Assembly (NCBI RefSeq): GCF_016803395.1
Contig: NZ_JAEVHL010000009.1
Location: 1 to 64,000, forward strand
From: Micromonospora tarensis
GTDB lineage: Bacteria; Actinomycetota; Actinomycetes; Mycobacteriales; Micromonosporaceae
Direction of reading: 5' to 3'
Length of the DNA stretch: 64,000 bases
The notes beneath the pieces were generated by a model. That model was not told the DNA's origin and searched no databases. It saw only the letters and a list, made by a program, of their open reading frames with translations. A program made the position numbers and the translations under genes. This document shows positions 1-8,229 of this stretch, in pieces (positions within the stretch are counted from its first letter, which is position 1; every line of letters begins with the position of its first letter).

Positions 1-1181
1 GCGTCGTTGGTGCGCGAGGCCGAGCGCGACGCCGGCGGCCACCAGCACGATGGCCGCGACCGCGACCGCCGGATAGCCGACCCGGTCGGCGGCGGCGAGA
101 CCGGCGGACGCCGCCACGAACGAGCAGACCAGGCCGAACGACGACAGCACGGTGAAGTCGGTGCCGCCGGTGTCGGGCCGCGAGTAGTCCATGTTGACGG
201 TGTAGAGCACGACGTTGGCGATCGTGTAGGCCACCAGGAAACAGCAGAGCGCGGCGACCGTCGCGCCCAGCGGCGCGTGACCGTTCATCAGCGGCAACAG
301 CAGCAGCGTCGACACCGTGAGGGCGACGCCGCCGACCACGAGCACGCCGGCGCGCCCGAACGCCGCACCCCGAACCCGGCGAGCAGGCCCGCCACGATGG
401 CCGGGGCGCTGGTCACCACGCCGGTGACGACGCCGATCCGGCCGAGCGACCAGCCCGCGTCGACCAGGGCCGGCGTCACCAGGGCGTACGCCATCCCCGC
501 GCCCACGTAGACAAGCGGCACCACACCGAAGGTCCACCACCGGCAACCGGGCTGGCCGAACACCGACAGCAGCGCCCGGTAGGCCGCCCCGACCCGGGCC
601 ACCCGGTCGGTCCGGGGCGGCTCGCGGAACCGCCACACCACAAGCAGACCGACCGCCGTCATCGCGGCCAGCAGGCCGATCGCCGACGCCCAGCCGAACT
701 GGTCGTAGACCAGGACACAGGCGCCCCCGCCGAGCAGGTTGCCGAGGTAGCTCGCGGCGACCTGGATGCCGTTGCCGGTGCCCCGGGCCGAGTCGGAGAG
801 CATCCGGACCGCGACGGCGTCCACGGCGATGTCCTGGGTGGCCGAGAAGAAGACGTATGCGGCGCAGATCGCGATGATCGGGCCGAGCGCGTCGGCCGGA
901 CTGGCGAACGGCAGCAGCGCCAGCAGGGCCAGCACCAGGGCGCTCTGGAGCACGAGCAGCCAGGACCGGTAGTGGCCACGGTGGCGTGAGCCGTACCGGT
1001 CGAGGATGGGCGCCCAGAGGAACTTGATCGGCCAGATCAGGCCGACGATCTGTAGCAGCGCCAGGGTGTCCAGCGAGGTGCCGCCGTCGCGCAGGATGGC
1101 GGTCAGCCCGACGGTGATGAAGCCGACGCCGAGGTACTGGGTGACGTACAGCGCCGTCAGGGTGCCGAGCCGACCCCTCAT
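1..1181 (-). CDS. MFS transporter, probably siderophore-linked; runs off the window, frameshift near 360
   Basis: Major facilitator superfamily permease of the inner membrane. Reading leftwards from an ATG at 1181 there are repeated hydrophobic helices separated by short charged loops (for example the basic GSRHRGHYRSW loop after the second helix). The ATG overlaps the stop of the siderophore-interacting protein gene by four bases, so both are probably co-transcribed from behind the iron box at 1917-1935. Transporters in this position usually export or recycle siderophores, so that substrate is inference. Near base 360 the frame breaks: helix-like sequence (GRAGVLVVGGVALTVS and onward) continues in the next frame to base 1, and adding one G in the run before it restores one reading frame. 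The C-terminus lies outside the window. Confidence 0.8.
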
Positions 1182-1888
1182 CCGGCTTTCCAGTAGCCGA
1201 GGGCGGTGACCCGGTCCTTGTCGACGCCGAGCGTCCGCCGGATGTGCCGGGTGAGGCCTCGGGTGGTCGCCGCCTCGCAGGCCACCCAGTAGTGGCCGGT
1301 GCCGCTGGTGGGCAGGGCGGCGCAGACCGTGTCCACGAGGTGTTGGCCCGCGTCGCGCCGGGGCACCCAGGTGACGTCGTGGTGCGCCCGCGCCCGCGGT
1401 ACGAGCGCCTTCTCGCCCTCGTGGGCGTACTCCAGCCAAACAGTTGCCGGGATGTCGGCGCCGGCGTCGAGCAGGCTGTTGACCGCGGGTAGGGAGGCCG
1501 CGTCGCCGACCAGGTAGAGGTGCTCGGGCGCGGGGTCGGGCAGCTCGAACGCGCTGCCCTGAACGGTGGCGCCGATGGTGTCGCCGACCTGGGCCGTGCT
1601 GGCCCAGCGGGCGGCGCAGCCGTCGTGGATGGCGAATTCGAGGGTGAAGCGGCCGGTCGCCGGGTCGGGGTCCACCAACGTGTACGCGCGCTGGTGTGCC
1701 CGGCCGTCGTTGTCGAACCACAGCCGGATCCACATGGTGGGGTGCACCCCGCACGCCTCCAGCAGGCCGCCCCCGTCCACGAGAAGCCGCTGGTAGTGCC
1801 CATCGATCGACTCGGTGCCCAACACGGTCAACCGAAAGTCCCGGCCGCCCATGGCTTTGAGGACCAGGGCCTCCCAGTTCCGTTTCAC
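1178..1888 (-). CDS. siderophore-interacting protein (FAD-binding ferric-siderophore reductase)
   Basis: Cytoplasmic flavoprotein of the ViuB/SIP family, 236 residues, which reduces imported ferric siderophore to release iron. The N-terminal half is the FAD-binding barrel, with QRAYTLVDPDPATGRF in the flavin-binding position. The C-terminal half is the SIP domain, with YLVGDAASLPAV, a VWLEYAHEGEKAL strand and the closing HYWVACEAATTRGLTRHI segment expected of the family. It starts at an ATG at 1888, 28 bases from the IdeR-type iron box, and its stop overlaps the start of the downstream MFS gene. Iron repression is therefore very likely. The length is normal and the frame intact. Confidence 0.92.
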   Translation of the reverse strand: MKRNWEALVLKAMGGRDFRLTVLGTESIDGHYQRLLVDGGGLLEACGVHPTMWIRLWFDNDGRAHQRAYTLVDPDPATGRFTLEFAIHDGCAARWASTAQVGDTIGATVQGSAFELPDPAPEHLYLVGDAASLPAVNSLLDAGADIPATVWLEYAHEGEKALVPRARAHHDVTWVPRRDAGQHLVDTVCAALPTSGTGHYWVACEAATTRGLTRHIRRTLGVDKDRVTALGYWKAG

Positions 1889-1916
1889 GCACCCCTCCAG
1901 GTAAGGTCATCCTTGG

Positions 1917-1935
1917 TTAGGGGAGGGTAACCTAA
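1917..1935. promoter_or_regulatory. IdeR/DmdR-type iron box between divergent iron genes
   Basis: The 19 bases TTAGGGGAGGGTAACCTAA match 16 of 19 positions of the classical actinobacterial iron box TTAGGTTAGGCTAACCTAA. The right half is nearly perfect and the left half carries two T-to-G changes. The site lies between the leftward siderophore-interacting protein/MFS pair (start 1888) and the rightward acetyltransferase (start 1970), where one bound dimer pair could repress both when iron is plentiful. Confidence 0.85.
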
Positions 1936-1969
1936 GTTGCACCTCCGACGAAATGGAGGACAGCGCCCG

Positions 1970-2530
1970 ATGACGTACCTGGAGAAGATCGCCGGTCTCG
2001 GTGACCTGTCGTTGCTGACCGTGGACCCCGACCGGCACGCCGCGCTCCTGCACGACTGGGTCACCCGGCCCCGCAACTCCTTCTGGGGGATGGGCGCACA
2101 CACCCTCGACCAGGTGCGCGAGATCTACGCCTTCGTGGACAGTCTGCCGACGCACCACGCGTACCTGATCGAACTGGACGGGGAGCCGGTCGGCCTCTTC
2201 CAGAGCTACCAGCCCGAGGCGGACCCGGTCGGCGAGCGTTACCAGGTGCAGCCCGGCGACGTCGGGATGCACCTGCTGCTCAGCCCGGACCGACGCCTCG
2301 CCCGCGGCCTCACCAACGTCGTCGGCCCGGCCCTCGTCCGCTTCCTGTTCCGCGACCCGGCCGCGCGGCGGATCGTGGTCGAGCCGGACGTGCGCAACCA
2401 CCTCGCCCTGCGTCGACTGGAGATCGAGGGCTTCACCTTCGCCTCGGAGATTGACATGCCGGACAAGCGGGCTCAGCTCGCGTTCCTGACCCGCGCCCGG
2501 TTCACCGCGCGGCACCCGACGCCGGCCTGA
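1970..2530 (+). CDS. GNAT acetyltransferase of siderophore type (IucB/RhbD-like)
   Basis: 186-residue GNAT-fold enzyme similar to the acyltransferases that acetylate N-hydroxylysine or related amines in hydroxamate siderophore synthesis. Family signs are YLIELDGEPVGLFQSYQ, then GDVGMHLLLSP and the RIVVEPDVRNHLALRRLEIEG region, in which R-N-x-x-A-x-R contacts acetyl-CoA in this family. I chose the ATG at 1970 because GGAGGA sits 9 bases before it; an in-frame ATG at 1937 would overlap the edge of the iron-box region. Position next to the iron box and opposite the siderophore-interacting protein supports a role in iron acquisition. No NIS or NRPS synthetase is visible here, so the exact product is unknown. 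Confidence 0.85.
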   Translation: MTYLEKIAGLGDLSLLTVDPDRHAALLHDWVTRPRNSFWGMGAHTLDQVREIYAFVDSLPTHHAYLIELDGEPVGLFQSYQPEADPVGERYQVQPGDVGMHLLLSPDRRLARGLTNVVGPALVRFLFRDPAARRIVVEPDVRNHLALRRLEIEGFTFASEIDMPDKRAQLAFLTRARFTARHPTPA

Positions 2531-2558
2531 GCACCGACGCGACCGGCACACCGACCGG

Positions 2559-3499
2559 TCAACGGGCAGCCTGGAACGCCCGGCCGACCACCGTCGCCTC
2601 GGTTCCGTCGCTGAACAACCCGGACCGGTCCTTGTCGGTGGCGGGCAGACCGAACCAGGCGTAACGCTGCACGTAGGGAAGTTGGCCGAGCATGGCGGTC
2701 GCCGCCGTGAGGAAGGCCGCCTGCTGTTGCTGACTGGGAAACTGCGAACCGCCCGCGCCGAACCGGATCAGCGCGAACTCGGTCAGCCAGATCGGCTTCC
2801 GGTACCGCTGGTGGACAGCCTGGAGGTACTGCCGGAGTTGGTCGACCGCGGTGCTGGTGGTGAAGTCGGCGCCGAACCAGTGCAGCGTGACGAAGTCCAC
2901 CCGGTGGCCGCGCGCCTGCGCGCCGGTCATGAACCTGTCCAGCCAACCCTGCGGGTCCGGGCCACCCCAGGCCACCGCCGGGCTGCCCAGCTTGCTGCCG
3001 GTCGCCATCAGCTGCGGCCACAGGTCCAACGCCTGCTCGACTGTCATGTTCGCCTGCTCGGGCAGGTCCGGCTCGTTGAAGGTGAGCAGGTACGGCCCGG
3101 CCGCCCTGGCCCGGGCCAGCTCCGGGGCGGTGACGTTCGCCGCGCTCCGGATCATCGGTACGAACGTCGCACCTCGCGGCGTGGTGATCCCCGGGTGCTG
3201 GGTGCCCCAGGTGTAGTACCAACCGGCAGTGGAGTTCGCCAACGCCTGGCTGGCTCCGGCGAAGTTCCACACCCCGACACCCTTGCGCGCGGAGCTGACC
3301 GCCGGGGCGACCGGCGCTTTCGACGAGGGCCGGCAGTCGGCGACGGCGCGACGCTCGGGGCGGCGACGGCGGTGGGCGACGTGGGCGGCGGCGCGGCCCA
3401 GGAGGGTGCGGACGGATCGTCCGGCAGCATCACCACCGCCGTGGTGATGGCCAGAACGGCAGCCGCCACCCCGGCGGCGAGGGACGCAAGCGAGGCCAC
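2559..3499 (-). CDS. membrane-anchored glycosyl hydrolase (GH128/Asl1-like) domain; frameshift near 3330; probably the C-terminal part of the sigma factor upstream
   Basis: The first visible residues form one membrane helix (LAAGVAAAVLAITTAVVML), followed by a Pro/Ser/Thr/Ala-rich linker and then a catalytic domain of the Asl1-like glycosyl hydrolase type. That domain shows KGVGVWNF, GWYYTWGTQ, the FNEPDLPEQ strand carrying a likely acid/base Glu, VDFVTLHWFG, and IWLTEFAL with the second Glu. Linker and catalytic domain lie in different frames; adding one C near 3330 joins them (PTAG to PSSKAP). A GTG at 3499 could start it as a separate protein. However, this frame is the same as that of the preceding sigma factor and is separated from it only by a TGA at 3511-3509. 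Most likely the domain lies outside the cell and senses or cuts a beta-glucan. Confidence 0.72.
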
Positions 3500-3508
3500 G
3501 GGGCCGGT

Positions 3509-4429
3509 TCACCGGCGAGGTCGACGACGCTCGGGCCGCCGCCCGGCGTCGGCCGGTGGCATCGGCCCGGCGCTCTGCGCCACAGTCGGGGTCGGGGACC
3601 CGGCGACCTGCGCGGCGGCGGGCGCGGCCGGGCTCGGGAAGTGGGCGCCGAGACCCGCCGGCAGGGGCAGCAACGGCAGACCGGCGAGCAACCGGTCGAT
3701 CGGCACCAGCGTCGCGCCGAGTCGGCCGCAGAAGGCGCAGCCGCGAACGTGTCGGGCCAACCTCTTGCGCCAGAGCGGGCCGGGGACGCCGTCCCACTCG
3801 GTGGTCAGCGCGCGCAGGTCCGGGCAGCCGGGGCGGACGCGCAGAGCGCGTACCACTCCGCGGGCGCTCTGGATCTGTTCCTTCATCCGGTGGATCCGCA
3901 CCGCGACGTGCCCGGGCGACAACCCGAGCGCGTCGGCGACCTCGTCGCGGGCGATCTCGCCGGTCTCCTCCAGCCACCACAGCGAGAGCAGCTCCTGGTC
4001 GTCCGGGTCGAGCCAGCGGGTCGCCTCGGCCACCTCGCGCCGCTGGTCGGTGAGGCCGAGCCGGAGGATGGTCATCCCGGCGAAGTCGGCGGCCGGATCG
4101 GGCAGGTTGTGGATCGCGTCCAGCCCGGCGTTCCGGTTGAGCGCCACCCGTCGGCGGGTCTCCCAGTCCCGCACCTGACGGATGGTGATCGCCACCAGCC
4201 AGGACCGGTACGCCGCCGGGTCGTTGAGGGCGGGCAGGTACCGGATCACCCGTACCAACGTCTCCTGGACCACGTCGTCGACGTCGGCGTGACCGCGCAG
4301 CGCGCGCCCGACGATGTTGTAGACCAGGGGAAGCGACGCCGCGACGACGTCGTCGAGAGCGCGCTGGTCGCCCTGTCGGGCCGCGACGACCAACCCGGTA
4401 TCGGGTAGTGCTCGACCGGCTGACGACAT
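3509..4429 (-). CDS. ECF sigma factor with C-terminal zinc anti-sigma (ZAS) motif
   Basis: RNA polymerase sigma-70 family protein, 306 residues. Region 2 is visible (ALRGHADVDDVVQETLVRVI with a PAAYRSWLVAI segment), followed by region 4 (QELLSLWWLEETGEIARDEV, then an ALGLSPGHVAVRIHRMKEQI helix-turn-helix). After it comes HVRGCAFC, an H-x3-C-x2-C signature of zinc anti-sigma domains, then a Pro/Ala linker ending in an Arg cluster (PERRRPRR) directly before a TGA. The same frame resumes after the stop with a membrane helix and a glycosyl-hydrolase domain. The order is thus sigma, ZAS, basic cluster, membrane helix, outside domain. I chose the ATG at 4429 because AGGAG lies 8 bases upstream; an ATG at 4453 has no comparable site. 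Confidence 0.88.
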   Translation of the reverse strand: MSSAGRALPDTGLVVAARQGDQRALDDVVAASLPLVYNIVGRALRGHADVDDVVQETLVRVIRYLPALNDPAAYRSWLVAITIRQVRDWETRRRVALNRNAGLDAIHNLPDPAADFAGMTILRLGLTDQRREVAEATRWLDPDDQELLSLWWLEETGEIARDEVADALGLSPGHVAVRIHRMKEQIQSARGVVRALRVRPGCPDLRALTTEWDGVPGPLWRKRLARHVRGCAFCGRLGATLVPIDRLLAGLPLLPLPAGLGAHFPSPAAPAAAQVAGSPTPTVAQSAGPMPPADAGRRPERRRPRR

Positions 4430-4453
4430 GGGTGTCACTCCTCGTGTACTCAT

Positions 4454-4756
4454 CCGCGGCGCCCGCGCTGGGCGCCTTCACGATCGGAGACTGGCCGCAA
4501 CGGGCCGGATTACAAAATTCTCGGTCCGCCATTCACGCGCGCCAGACACCTGCATCGGTTCATACTTTCGGCTAGTAAATGATCGGTCGTTCGGGTAGTG
4601 TCGGATCAGCACATGAACGACATGACGCGGTGGCGAGGCCCGTGTTCGTGGCCCCGCGACAGCGCACTCTGCCCGCAGGTGCGCCCCGGCGACCGCCGGT
4701 TCGGAAATCTTCCGGTCGACTCCTTCGACGGGCACCTGCGGAAGGGGTTCATCCCC
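4454..4756. other. divergent intergenic region between two sigma-factor genes
   Basis: About 300 bases separate the leftward ECF sigma gene from the rightward SigB/F-type gene. I see no convincing protein. Bases 4501-4600 are less G/C-rich than their surroundings, as expected for promoters. GGGTAG at 4593-4598 resembles the -10 element of SigB/F-type promoters, which would allow autoregulation of the downstream sigma gene, but no good GTTT-like -35 stands at the right distance. An in-frame ATG at 4598 would lengthen the downstream sigma factor by 53 residues unlike any sigma domain, so I do not use it. Confidence 0.4.
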
Positions 4757-5563
4757 ATGACCACCATCGTCGAACCCGCGACAAGCGCCCACGTCAACCA
4801 ACCGAGCCGCACCCAGAGCCCGGAAGACCTGCTGGCCGCCCTGATCGCGACCCCCGCTGACGACCCTCGCCGCCCAGCCCGGCGGGACCGCGCCATCGAG
4901 GCGTGGCTGCCGCTCGCCCGGCACCTGGCGCGCCGCTACGGCGGACGCGGCGCCCCCGACGACGACCTGGTCCAGACCGCCTCGGTCGGGCTCATCAAGG
5001 CGGTGGACAACTTCGACCAGAGCCGAGGTGTCGACTTCATCGGTTACGCCATCCCGACCATCGTCGGCGAGGTCAAGAGATACTTCCGGGACCGCACCTG
5101 GGCGGTGCGCGTGCCCCGTCGCCTCCAGGAGCTACGCCTGTCGATCAGCGCGGCGAACAGCGCGTTGACCCAGACCCTCGGTCGCTCGCCGACCGTGGCC
5201 GACATCGCGTCCCACCTCGACCTCTCCGAGGAGACCATTCTGGAAGGGCTGGAGGGTGCGCGCGCCTACCGGGCCACCTCGTTGTCCACTCCCCTGGGGA
5301 CCGACGGCAACCGGGAGCTCGGGGACACCCTCGGCGGCGACGACCACGAGATCGACCTCGTCGAGATCCGCGTCGCCCTCGGCCCGGCCCTCGCCACGCT
5401 GCCCGAGCGCGAACGCGAGATCCTGAGCCTGCGCTTCCACGGCAACCTGACCCAGTCAGAGATCGCCGACCGGATCGGCGTCTCGCAGATGCACGTCTCC
5501 CGACTGATCACCCGATCGTTGGCCACGCTGCGTCACCACCTCGCCGACGAAACCACCTTCTAG
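4757..5563 (+). CDS. RNA polymerase sigma factor, SigB/SigF type (general stress)
   Basis: 268-residue group 3 sigma factor. It has region 2 (LARRYGGRGAPDDDLVQTAS, then GLIKAVDNFDQSRGVDFIGY and a TIVGEVKRYFRDRTWAVRVP block), region 3 (RSPTVADIASHLDLSEE) and region 4 (LPEREREILSLRF, then LTQSEIADRIGVSQMHVSRL). The FRDRTWAVRVPRRLQEL stretch is characteristic of the SigB/SigF branch that directs stress responses. GAAGGGG precedes the ATG at 4757. No anti-sigma kinase (RsbW) or anti-anti-sigma (RsbV) gene is adjacent, although a SpoIIE-type phosphatase that could act in such a switch lies at 6806-8020. A good promoter match for this sigma class precedes csbD at the other end of the window. Confidence 0.93.
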   Translation: MTTIVEPATSAHVNQPSRTQSPEDLLAALIATPADDPRRPARRDRAIEAWLPLARHLARRYGGRGAPDDDLVQTASVGLIKAVDNFDQSRGVDFIGYAIPTIVGEVKRYFRDRTWAVRVPRRLQELRLSISAANSALTQTLGRSPTVADIASHLDLSEETILEGLEGARAYRATSLSTPLGTDGNRELGDTLGGDDHEIDLVEIRVALGPALATLPEREREILSLRFHGNLTQSEIADRIGVSQMHVSRLITRSLATLRHHLADETTF

Positions 5564-5648
5564 GGTCGGTTTCCAGCCGGCAGGGCCCGCTCGCTGAGCC
5601 GGCCGCCGCCGACACCAGCCGGAAGTGGCCGGCCCGGTCGTCGAGAGT

Positions 5649-6716
5649 TCACAGTTGCACGACGTGGCCCACTCGCGGCGGCGTACCTCCGGCCAGGACA
5701 TCGAGCCACCCGCGCTGAAGGGCCGCCGGGCCGACACCCACCTGGACGTCCAGCCACGCACCGACCCTGGCGGCGAAGCTCTGCCAGGCCTCGGTGAACC
5801 GCTGGTCGAGCCCGTCGCGGCCCCAGTCCCGGCTACGTTTGCGCATCTGCACGGGCGCGAAGAAGACCTCCTCGGCGGCGTCGGCGTTCGGGGTCTGGTT
5901 GGTGAGCCCGACCGCGATGTCCCGGACGAGCCGATCGCCGAGGTGCCGACGCAGGGCGGCACGGGTCGATGGCGCGCCGGACAGGTCGAGGTAGACCGTC
6001 GGGAGCACGTCGAGAGCATCGATGTCCTGGTACGAGACGACGTCGTCGTAGCAGCCGAGCGACCGGGTGAACGCCAGGTTGCCGGGCGAGGTGAGCCCGA
6101 TCAGGCGCGGCCCGCGACCGTGCAGCTCGAACGCGGCGGCGTACCCGGTCTTGCTGGACGCCGACGACACGACAAGCGCCTCGGCACCGTAGAAGTCGTT
6201 GTCGACGACCTGGTCGGCCAGCATGAACGAGGTGAAGAAGAGCGGCCGGAACAGGATCAGCAGGTCCTCCTGGTCGCGCTGGTACGCCGGATCGCCGGTG
6301 GTGAACCGGTACGCGTTGTACGGCGACGGCAACTCGGCCCGGTGCGGGCTCGCGTCGCGGAATCCGGACGCGTCCACCCGGTCCGCCCGCACCACGAGGT
6401 GGCCGGCAGGCGGCAGGTAACCGTAGAGCCGCTGGCCCACCTCGACACCCGCCACCCGCGAAGCGACCACGTCAGCGAAGCCCCAGAGCGGCGGCAGGCC
6501 CCACTGCGGCCCGAGCCCACGGGCGGCCGGCGGAAAGAACTGCCAGTAGCGCATCGCGTCGCCGAGCACCGCGTAGGTCACGTTGTTGGCGGTGAGGCCG
6601 ACCCGCTCCACGCCCAGCAGCACCTCGCCGTCTGCCACCGTGGGCAGGGCACCGTCGACGAGGGTGGTCTGCCCGAGGTCGGCACGCGCCACCGCGAAGG
6701 TCCAGGAGTCGGCCAT
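5649..6716 (-). CDS. DUF2855 family protein
   Basis: 355-residue cytoplasmic protein of the DUF2855 family, which resembles medium-chain dehydrogenase/reductases but has no assigned reaction. It opens with a GroES-like part (VLLGVERVGLTANNVTYAVL), followed by WGFADVVAS and GQRLYGYLPPAGHLVV. A central Rossmann-like part has VVSSASSKTGYAAAFEL in place of the usual GxGxxG. The ATG at 6716 gives the normal family length. The gene runs singly towards the sigF-type gene and ends 85 bases from it. A perfect 6-base palindromic pair at 6753-6767 stands just upstream and may be its operator. The function is unknown. Confidence 0.85.
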   Translation of the reverse strand: MADSWTFAVARADLGQTTLVDGALPTVADGEVLLGVERVGLTANNVTYAVLGDAMRYWQFFPPAARGLGPQWGLPPLWGFADVVASRVAGVEVGQRLYGYLPPAGHLVVRADRVDASGFRDASPHRAELPSPYNAYRFTTGDPAYQRDQEDLLILFRPLFFTSFMLADQVVDNDFYGAEALVVSSASSKTGYAAAFELHGRGPRLIGLTSPGNLAFTRSLGCYDDVVSYQDIDALDVLPTVYLDLSGAPSTRAALRRHLGDRLVRDIAVGLTNQTPNADAAEEVFFAPVQMRKRSRDWGRDGLDQRFTEAWQSFAARVGAWLDVQVGVGPAALQRGWLDVLAGGTPPRVGHVVQL

Positions 6717-6752
6717 GAGCTGACGCTAGACAGCTGCGCAATCGGAGACAAG

Positions 6753-6767
6753 TGCACTGCGAGTGCA
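6753..6767. promoter_or_regulatory. palindrome upstream of the DUF2855 gene, candidate operator
   Basis: TGCACT and AGTGCA form a perfect inverted repeat around a GCG centre, 37 bases before the DUF2855 start, in a less G/C-rich patch with an A-run on its right. Size and position suit a dimeric repressor. No regulator gene is adjacent, so the binding protein is unknown. Confidence 0.4.
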
Positions 6768-6805
6768 AAATCCCACTGGGTGTGGGGCCGCGCCGCCCGG
6801 TGCGG

Positions 6806-8020
6806 TCAGGGTCGGGTGGCGCCGAGGTCGCGCAGGTGCGCGAACGGCAGGTGCGGTGGCCGCCACTCGACGAAGAGGGCGGTCGCGTCGTCCTCGAGCT
6901 GGTCGTCCTGGTACCCGACGACCGCGCGGACCAGCCGGCGCATCGTCTCCGGGCTGGGCAACCTGTCGTTCAGGGCGCGGTTGACGAAGTCGACGAGGCG
7001 GTCCAGCCCGAACTGCTCGCCGTCCGGGCTGCGCGCATCGGTGATGCCGTCGGTGTAGGCGAGGATCCGGTCGCCCGGGTGCAGATCCTCCACGTGCGCC
7101 CGGGGGCGGCGGGGCGAGAGATGACCCAGGCCGAGCGGCAACGCGGTCGGCCCCGGAAGCTCCCGAACGGCCTTGCCGCCGCGGAGCAACATCGCACCGG
7201 GGTGACCCGCGTTGATCATGCGGAGCTGGCCGGTTCGGCGGTTCAACTCGATCAGGAGCGCGGTCGCGAAGAAGTTCGGATGCTCGGAGCGGACCCACCG
7301 GTCGATGCTGGTCGCCGTGTCGACCAGGTCGAGGCCGCACCGGCGGGCGTTGCGGTACGCGCTGACCACCAGCGAGGCCAGGGTGCTCGCCTTGATGCCG
7401 TGCCCGCAGGTGTCGAAGAGCCCGACGCTGAGCACGTCATCGTTCAGCGCGTAGTCGAAGATGTCACCGCCGACGTCGTAGCACGGTTCGAGGATGGCGG
7501 TGACCACCAGGTCGTCGGTGGCGAAGGTCAGCGGTGGCAGCAGGCCCCAGACGATCTCGGCCGCGACCTGCATCGGCAGACGCCGCCGCAGCCGCTCGAC
7601 CACGTCGCCGTAGAGCCGCCGGTTGACCAGGATCTGGGCGACGTTGACCGCCACCTCCCAGGCCGGCCCGTCCATCGCGGGGCCGGCGGCGGTCGGGGAG
7701 ACGATCTCCAGCACGCCCATCCGCTCGCACCCGAGCAGCAGGGGCACCCACATCCGGTCCGGATTGTCGGGCGCACGCTGGATATCGAGGGTGGTGAAGG
7801 CCCGGCCGGCGAGGGTTGTCTCGATCGGCAGCTCGTCCCTGGTGAGACCGGCATTGAGCAGTGGCACGAGAAGTGACTGTGTGTAGTCGGCCAGGTAGAT
7901 CACGATCTCGCTGGCATTGATGGCCGGAGCCGCACGGGAGACCAGCTGAGACAGCTCGTCCGGCCCGTCACGGGGCGCGTTGAGCTGGAGCCACCGCACC
8001 ACGTCGCCGACGTCGGCCAA
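6806..8020 (-). CDS. GAF-domain PP2C (SpoIIE-type) serine phosphatase
   Basis: 404 residues. The first half is GAF-like (SQLVSRAAPAINASEIVIYL, then MWVPLLLGCERMGVLEIV), a likely sensing domain. The second half is a SpoIIE/RsbU phosphatase with YDVGGDIFDY and DTCGHGIKAS supplying metal-binding aspartates, INAGHP, LAYTDGITDAR and DDATAL. Enzymes of this class dephosphorylate anti-anti-sigma proteins and so free sigma factors of the SigB/F type; one such sigma is coded at 4757-5563, so a link is plausible but inferred. I start it at the TTG at 8020 because GGGGAGG stands just ahead at good spacing. An ATG at 8122 would add 34 low-complexity residues with no ribosome site. Confidence 0.87.
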   Translation of the reverse strand: MADVGDVVRWLQLNAPRDGPDELSQLVSRAAPAINASEIVIYLADYTQSLLVPLLNAGLTRDELPIETTLAGRAFTTLDIQRAPDNPDRMWVPLLLGCERMGVLEIVSPTAAGPAMDGPAWEVAVNVAQILVNRRLYGDVVERLRRRLPMQVAAEIVWGLLPPLTFATDDLVVTAILEPCYDVGGDIFDYALNDDVLSVGLFDTCGHGIKASTLASLVVSAYRNARRCGLDLVDTATSIDRWVRSEHPNFFATALLIELNRRTGQLRMINAGHPGAMLLRGGKAVRELPGPTALPLGLGHLSPRRPRAHVEDLHPGDRILAYTDGITDARSPDGEQFGLDRLVDFVNRALNDRLPSPETMRRLVRAVVGYQDDQLEDDATALFVEWRPPHLPFAHLRDLGATRP

Positions 8021-8229
8021 GCTCCACCTCCCCGTGTCAGCCCAACCTAGGCGGCGCGGGGGCGTCCCCGCCACCACGCACCCCAGGTTCGCCGTGCGTC
8101 CGCACGCTGGCTGGCGCCCCAACGCACCGGACGCGCCCGGGTCAGGGTCCCAGGGCCAGCTCGCCCGCCCTGCTGCGGGTCTCGGCGAAGACCAGCGCGG
8201 CGGCGGTTCGGCCGGTGACCGCGGTCGCC

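Noticed and set aside
7..510. Rightward open frame at the left edge
   Set aside because: It is the opposite strand of an MFS permease; composition is Arg/Gly/His-rich as typical of antisense frames in high-GC DNA.
3152..3499. Separate 115-residue secreted protein
   Set aside because: Its second half after about residue 57 is Arg-rich noise; the glycosyl hydrolase continues in the next frame after one added C.
4598..4756. N-terminal extension of the SigB/F-type sigma factor from an ATG at 4598
   Set aside because: The extra 53 residues have no sigma-like pattern, and the ATG at 4757 has a ribosome site and gives the normal family length.
8021..8122. Longer N-terminus of the GAF/SpoIIE phosphatase
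   Set aside because: No ribosome site at 8122, and residues before the TTG at 8020 do not look like protein sequence; GGGGAGG supports the TTG.
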